The translations under genes were made by a program, and so were the position numbers. Below are positions 60,607 to 64,000 of a DNA stretch of 64,000 nt, piece after piece. The stretch's first letter is position 1; each line of letters opens with the position of its first letter. The notes under the pieces were generated by a model that was not told the DNA's origin, made no database searches, and saw only the letters and a program-made list of their open reading frames with translations. This stretch comes from Lithospermum erythrorhizon (taxonomy: Eukaryota; Streptophyta; Magnoliopsida; Boraginales; Boraginaceae), in NCBI GenBank assembly GCA_019722365.1, contig JADFUC010000322.1:62001-126000 (forward strand), read 5' to 3'.

Positions 60607-63235
60607 TAAATGACATGGGTAAAGCTCAGACAAAAAACTATCATTCACGGAAACGGAATTGTTGTACGTTCATTGTACCAAAAAGAAATGAATGGCACAT
60701 TTAATATATCATAGCACTTCAAGCATAAGAAACATTTACAAAATTGTTTGAAAAGGAAATTGAAAAGAAGTGAGCGATAAAATACCAAGGCCGTAGTACT
60801 TTGAGCGCATCGATACTGGGCATTCCTACTTTAGCTACTTGAAATATAATCACGCAAAAGTCGTAGCTGGCCGCTTCATATGATTTTAAAGTAAGTAATG
60901 CAGCGGTCCATTTTCTATGACGGAAGCGCTATATTTAAATAAGTTTTCGCAGATATATCCTATGCTAGATCACTAGGCATCGTCAAGAAAGATTGTGAAA
61001 CTTTTTATGACGCAACCTTGTTGAAAAGTTTGGTGTCTTATGGGATAGATTAGTTTAACCACCGATTTCATGTGGTCTCAAACAAAAAAGGGTTATACGA
61101 CCTATCACATATTTATGCTAAAATGGCAACTTAATAAAAAAGAGTTATAGCATTTACTAATACCACCAATTTACTGGAGAAGACAATGGTAGCTTGATAA
61201 AGGTGATAAACACCGAATATAGCGGAGAAAGTAGTATCAATTCTCAGGATAACGCAAGTGCTAATGATAACCGTATCGCTAGGTCGGGAATCGATTTACC
61301 AATATCAACCCGCCTCACGGTCAACTATTTCTACGTATTTGCTGTTAGGCATATCTTGAACTTGCTAGTTCAAGACGGTTCTATATAATTAAGCCTCGTG
61401 ATTGATAAGGGGAATGTGTAAAGTATTTGTTGAACTCCGAGGCTGGGATGCAGCATTAAGAAAATCATGAAGTCAGAACTTCGAGGGCACGCAGTTCGAT
61501 ACTCAAAACTAGGTGGAATTCCACTGCCGATTAACCCGCTTGTTTGTATAGAATGCGGTGGCCTAGATACGGAAGAGAATGTAGCCTTTTACACACTACT
61601 TTACCTCATCCCCAAGAGCGGGATACTATACATTCTATATGCAATTTCAAGGTCTTTCGATGCGACTAGATAATCAAATGGGACTTCCTATCTAACCTAA
61701 TCTCTCTTTCTGGCCGAGTTTTATAGAGCGAAAGTGTTATTGGATAAGAATGTCAAACTCAACAAACTGAAGCTGTGTGAATACTGTAGTTGAAATGAAA
61801 TCAAGTACGATAAATATTGGTCGCAAAGTAATGCTATCTCAATAGCCATCCTCGGTGTAACTACTTTTAGTTTATGTATTTATGGTAACTATTATATGTT
61901 TAATCATGCCATTTGGTATTTTTTGTTGGGTCTCTTTCGAGTCTATCGTCAGCTTGCGATTTATTGATGACTTTTATTCTGACCATATGCTTATCATATC
62001 TCTCTTGTGTCAGTCATTGCCATCGTTGGCTCCACGCTCAGACGACCTCCACCGAGGCCTATGCTTATTGTTGCCTCTCTCAGGCCGCCTCGCTTATGTT
62101 GCCTATGATGAACTACCGAGGCCCATGTTTATCGTTATCTCTCTTGTGCCGCTTAATGCTTATTGTTGCCTACTAGCTTAGTTTCACATGATGATTTCCA
62201 GCCTGAAAGGCCTCTTTTATTGTTGCTCTTATTCAAGGCCTATGCTTATTGTTGCCTCTGTCATTATTGTTGCCTACTTGCCTAGTTGCCTATGACACTC
62301 ACCAGGCCCGGCTATTGCTAAAAATCTGCCTATGCTTACTGCCGTTGTCGCTTATTGTCACTGCCGCTATCAGAAATTTTCCTCACGTTATCAAGGTTCT
62401 GGCCGAAGTATCAGAGTCAGCCGCTTATTGTTGCCTATTGCTTATTGTAGCCCCATTTTGCCTATGCTTATTGCTTACCGTCAAGCGCTCTTAATAATGT
62501 CGCTGCATGTCGCTTTTATCAAGTTGTCTATGCTTACCGGTCAGTTAGCCCACACGCTTTACTGCCTTACTAGTTGCCTGGCCGCTCTATGCTTACTCTG
62601 TCATACTGCTACGCCATATCTTACTAGTTGCTTACCGCCATATACCTATGCTTTCTCGGTTACCGCTCCAACGATTTAATACGAATTTGAGGTTAAATTG
62701 TTACTATACGCCATAGGTATAAATGATATTCATTACACGGGTTTATCTCATTCTTGTATCCAATGGCGATGATGTAATGTATAAAAGAGGGAATCAGAAA
62801 CAAATTATTCTCCTCGGCTTAAGATGTATGAATGCCCTATGTCCAAGGACCATCCCAAACTACTCAAGAATATGATGATGGTTCAGGACTGAAAGAGAAG
62901 TTTTGAAGAATTTCTAAACTGTTGATGGAATTAATAATACGACCTCGGATCTTGATCATTATCTTAAGAGGCCCCATCAAATGCTGCTAAGCAGATAAAT
63001 ACGTTTTGACTTGGGCGGATGGCTAATGAAGCCAAATATCCAGCCCTTAGTAAAATGGCAAAGGACATTCTATTCCAATATTGAATCAGGGTTTTAATCA
63101 ACTTGTGAATATTTAAAAGAATAATTGATCCTAAAAAGAAATTTCATGAACACTAAACAATGATGCTACCAGAGATTAAAGAAAGAATTATTGGATTTGC
63201 TGTCATGGACAAAAATATTGTAAATGAACTAACTA
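60607..63235 (+). pseudogene. hAT transposase (SLEEPER-like) pseudogene
   Basis: Recognisable blocks in family order on the plus strand. At about 60690-60760 there is a KKxMNGT...HLxxC-like BED zinc-finger remnant. At 60850-60990 there is an ELARxxxLHxxxFxxVE...RSLGIVKKDC segment. At 61058-61140 comes TTDFMWSQTKKGYTT (the TTDMWTSxxxxGY block). At 61347-61379 comes HILNLLVQDG. At about 61795-61850 comes KYDKYWSQSNAISIAIL (the K-DKYW block). At 62945-62973 comes DLDHYLKRP, and at 63022-63069 comes NEAKYPALSKMAKDIL of the C-terminal hAT dimerisation domain. Blocks are separated by stops and frameshifts. A repeat array (61980-62665) interrupts the order between the KYW block and the C-terminus. 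Confidence 0.85.
61980..62665 (+). repeat. Minisatellite-like array inside the transposase gene
   Basis: Many degenerate copies of GCCTATGCTTATTGTTGCCT with CT-rich spacers (AGGCC, TCTCT). Units are clear at 62060, 62150, 62235 and 62425. Overlapping frames (61882-62181, 61913-62176, 62249-62494, 62332-62679) are Leu/Cys/Tyr-rich products of the repeat. Confidence 0.85.
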
Positions 63236-63850
63236 TTATTCATTTCTATTTTATGTATTCATTTTCAAATAGTGTAAACGCCAGAATTCGCCTAATCGAC
63301 TAATTCTTTGTTGTTTTTGTACAATCAGAAATAACAACCACCCACGACCCTCTACAATATCATTTCAAGTGAGGATAATCTCACCATGTACCAGCTTTCG
63401 ACCTCTTGAGTTCCAGCTCACAGGCCCCTGTCAGCTCTCATTACCTGCTTCTAATATGCCTATTACGAGTTTGCTCAGGCTTTGATAAATTGGGCTCAAA
63501 CATTGGGATACATTTCGTTTGCTATTTGTTACCGCTTACAAACCTGCCAACTTTGGATGCCTAGTCAGCCGACTCTGCTTGTTGTCATTAATATTGCTGG
63601 ATTGCTATTTCGCTTCATTTCAGTATTTCGGTGATTCCCTGGTGATTGTATTCCGAACTCATGACGGTTACCCACCAGCCCGAATCCCATGACCGGTTAC
63701 CCACCCTGCTCTAGTCGGGTCCGTCCTGGCCCCAAAAAAACCGAGTTTTGATTCCTGTCCTGGCTAATCAGATAGCTTGGGTCGGTCCGCTGTCCAGATA
63801 AACTGACCGAACCTAACAGCTCTATACAAGCCGACTTTAGTTTTTTTTTT

Positions 63851-64000
63851 TTTGGAAGCTTGTGAGGAATCTACAAGTCGAGAAATAATTTTAAGTTGCT
63901 CCACAAAGCCAAAAACATCGTTAATATACTTCTTTCGTTTATTTATTATTCCGTATATTCTTATGTCGTTAAGAATAGATTAATTGATTTCTATTTTCAA
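63851..64000. other. Right flank, no gene
   Basis: AT-rich, with a 13-nt poly(T) run at about 63841-63853 at the edge of the hAT element. Confidence 0.4.

Larger units (their letters stand above)
59290..63850 (+). mobile_element. Decayed hAT (SLEEPER-like) DNA transposon
   Basis: A GC-rich left segment (59320-59650) and right segment (63640-63840) enclose transposase sequence. Both carry the subterminal motif GGTTACCCA (59440, 63666, 63695), as expected of hAT subterminal repeats. Exact terminal inverted repeats and an 8-bp target duplication were not identified, so the ends are approximate. Confidence 0.65.

Overview
The window looks like repeat-dense nuclear DNA from a flowering plant. The evidence is plant-type Copia and Gypsy retrotransposons, a hAT (SLEEPER-like) transposase, several Stowaway-type MITEs, and one gene of the plant-specific VIT-like (nodulin-21-like) iron/manganese transporter family. 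I cannot assign a species. No bacterial, organellar, CRISPR or ribosomal RNA features are apparent.

Only one intact protein-coding gene is convincing: a 219-codon vacuolar iron transporter homolog on the minus strand (56764-57423), with a TATA box, an unbroken frame and a polyadenylation signal. Everything else recognisable is a mobile element, mostly broken by frameshifts and stops.

Layout. 1-950: remnant of a Ty3/gypsy integrase (+). 2.7-5 kb: two Stowaway MITEs and small tandem repeats. 5.1-37.5 kb: a nested retroelement zone. Three direct-repeat pairs look like LTR pairs: C (5160-6070 and 36559-37425), A (8079-8805 and 21238-22115) and B (9706-10692 and 13999-14971). B lies inside A, and A lies inside C. 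The same zone holds a decayed Copia element on the minus strand (about 22.5-27 kb) and a decayed Tat-lineage Gypsy element on the minus strand (about 27.3-36 kb), which has coding-like sequence antisense to it. A 40-nt poly(G) run sits at 36504-36543. 39.0-39.9 kb: two minisatellite-like arrays. 42-49 kb: a MITE-rich zone with a large inverted-repeat (foldback) element at 44224-47424. A second long-TIR element (45765-46961) has split its right arm. There is also a MITE inserted in a MITE (48460-48982). 49502-56027: a structurally complete but dead Copia element (+) with LTRs, polypurine tract and Gag-PR-IN-RT-RNaseH in order. 56.7-57.5 kb: the transporter gene. 59.3-63.85 kb: a decayed hAT element whose transposase reading region is interrupted by a repeat array.

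No host pathway spans the window. It reads as one small gene embedded between old transposons. All alignments were done by eye, so repeat boundaries are approximate to a few tens of bases unless a terminal motif fixes them.
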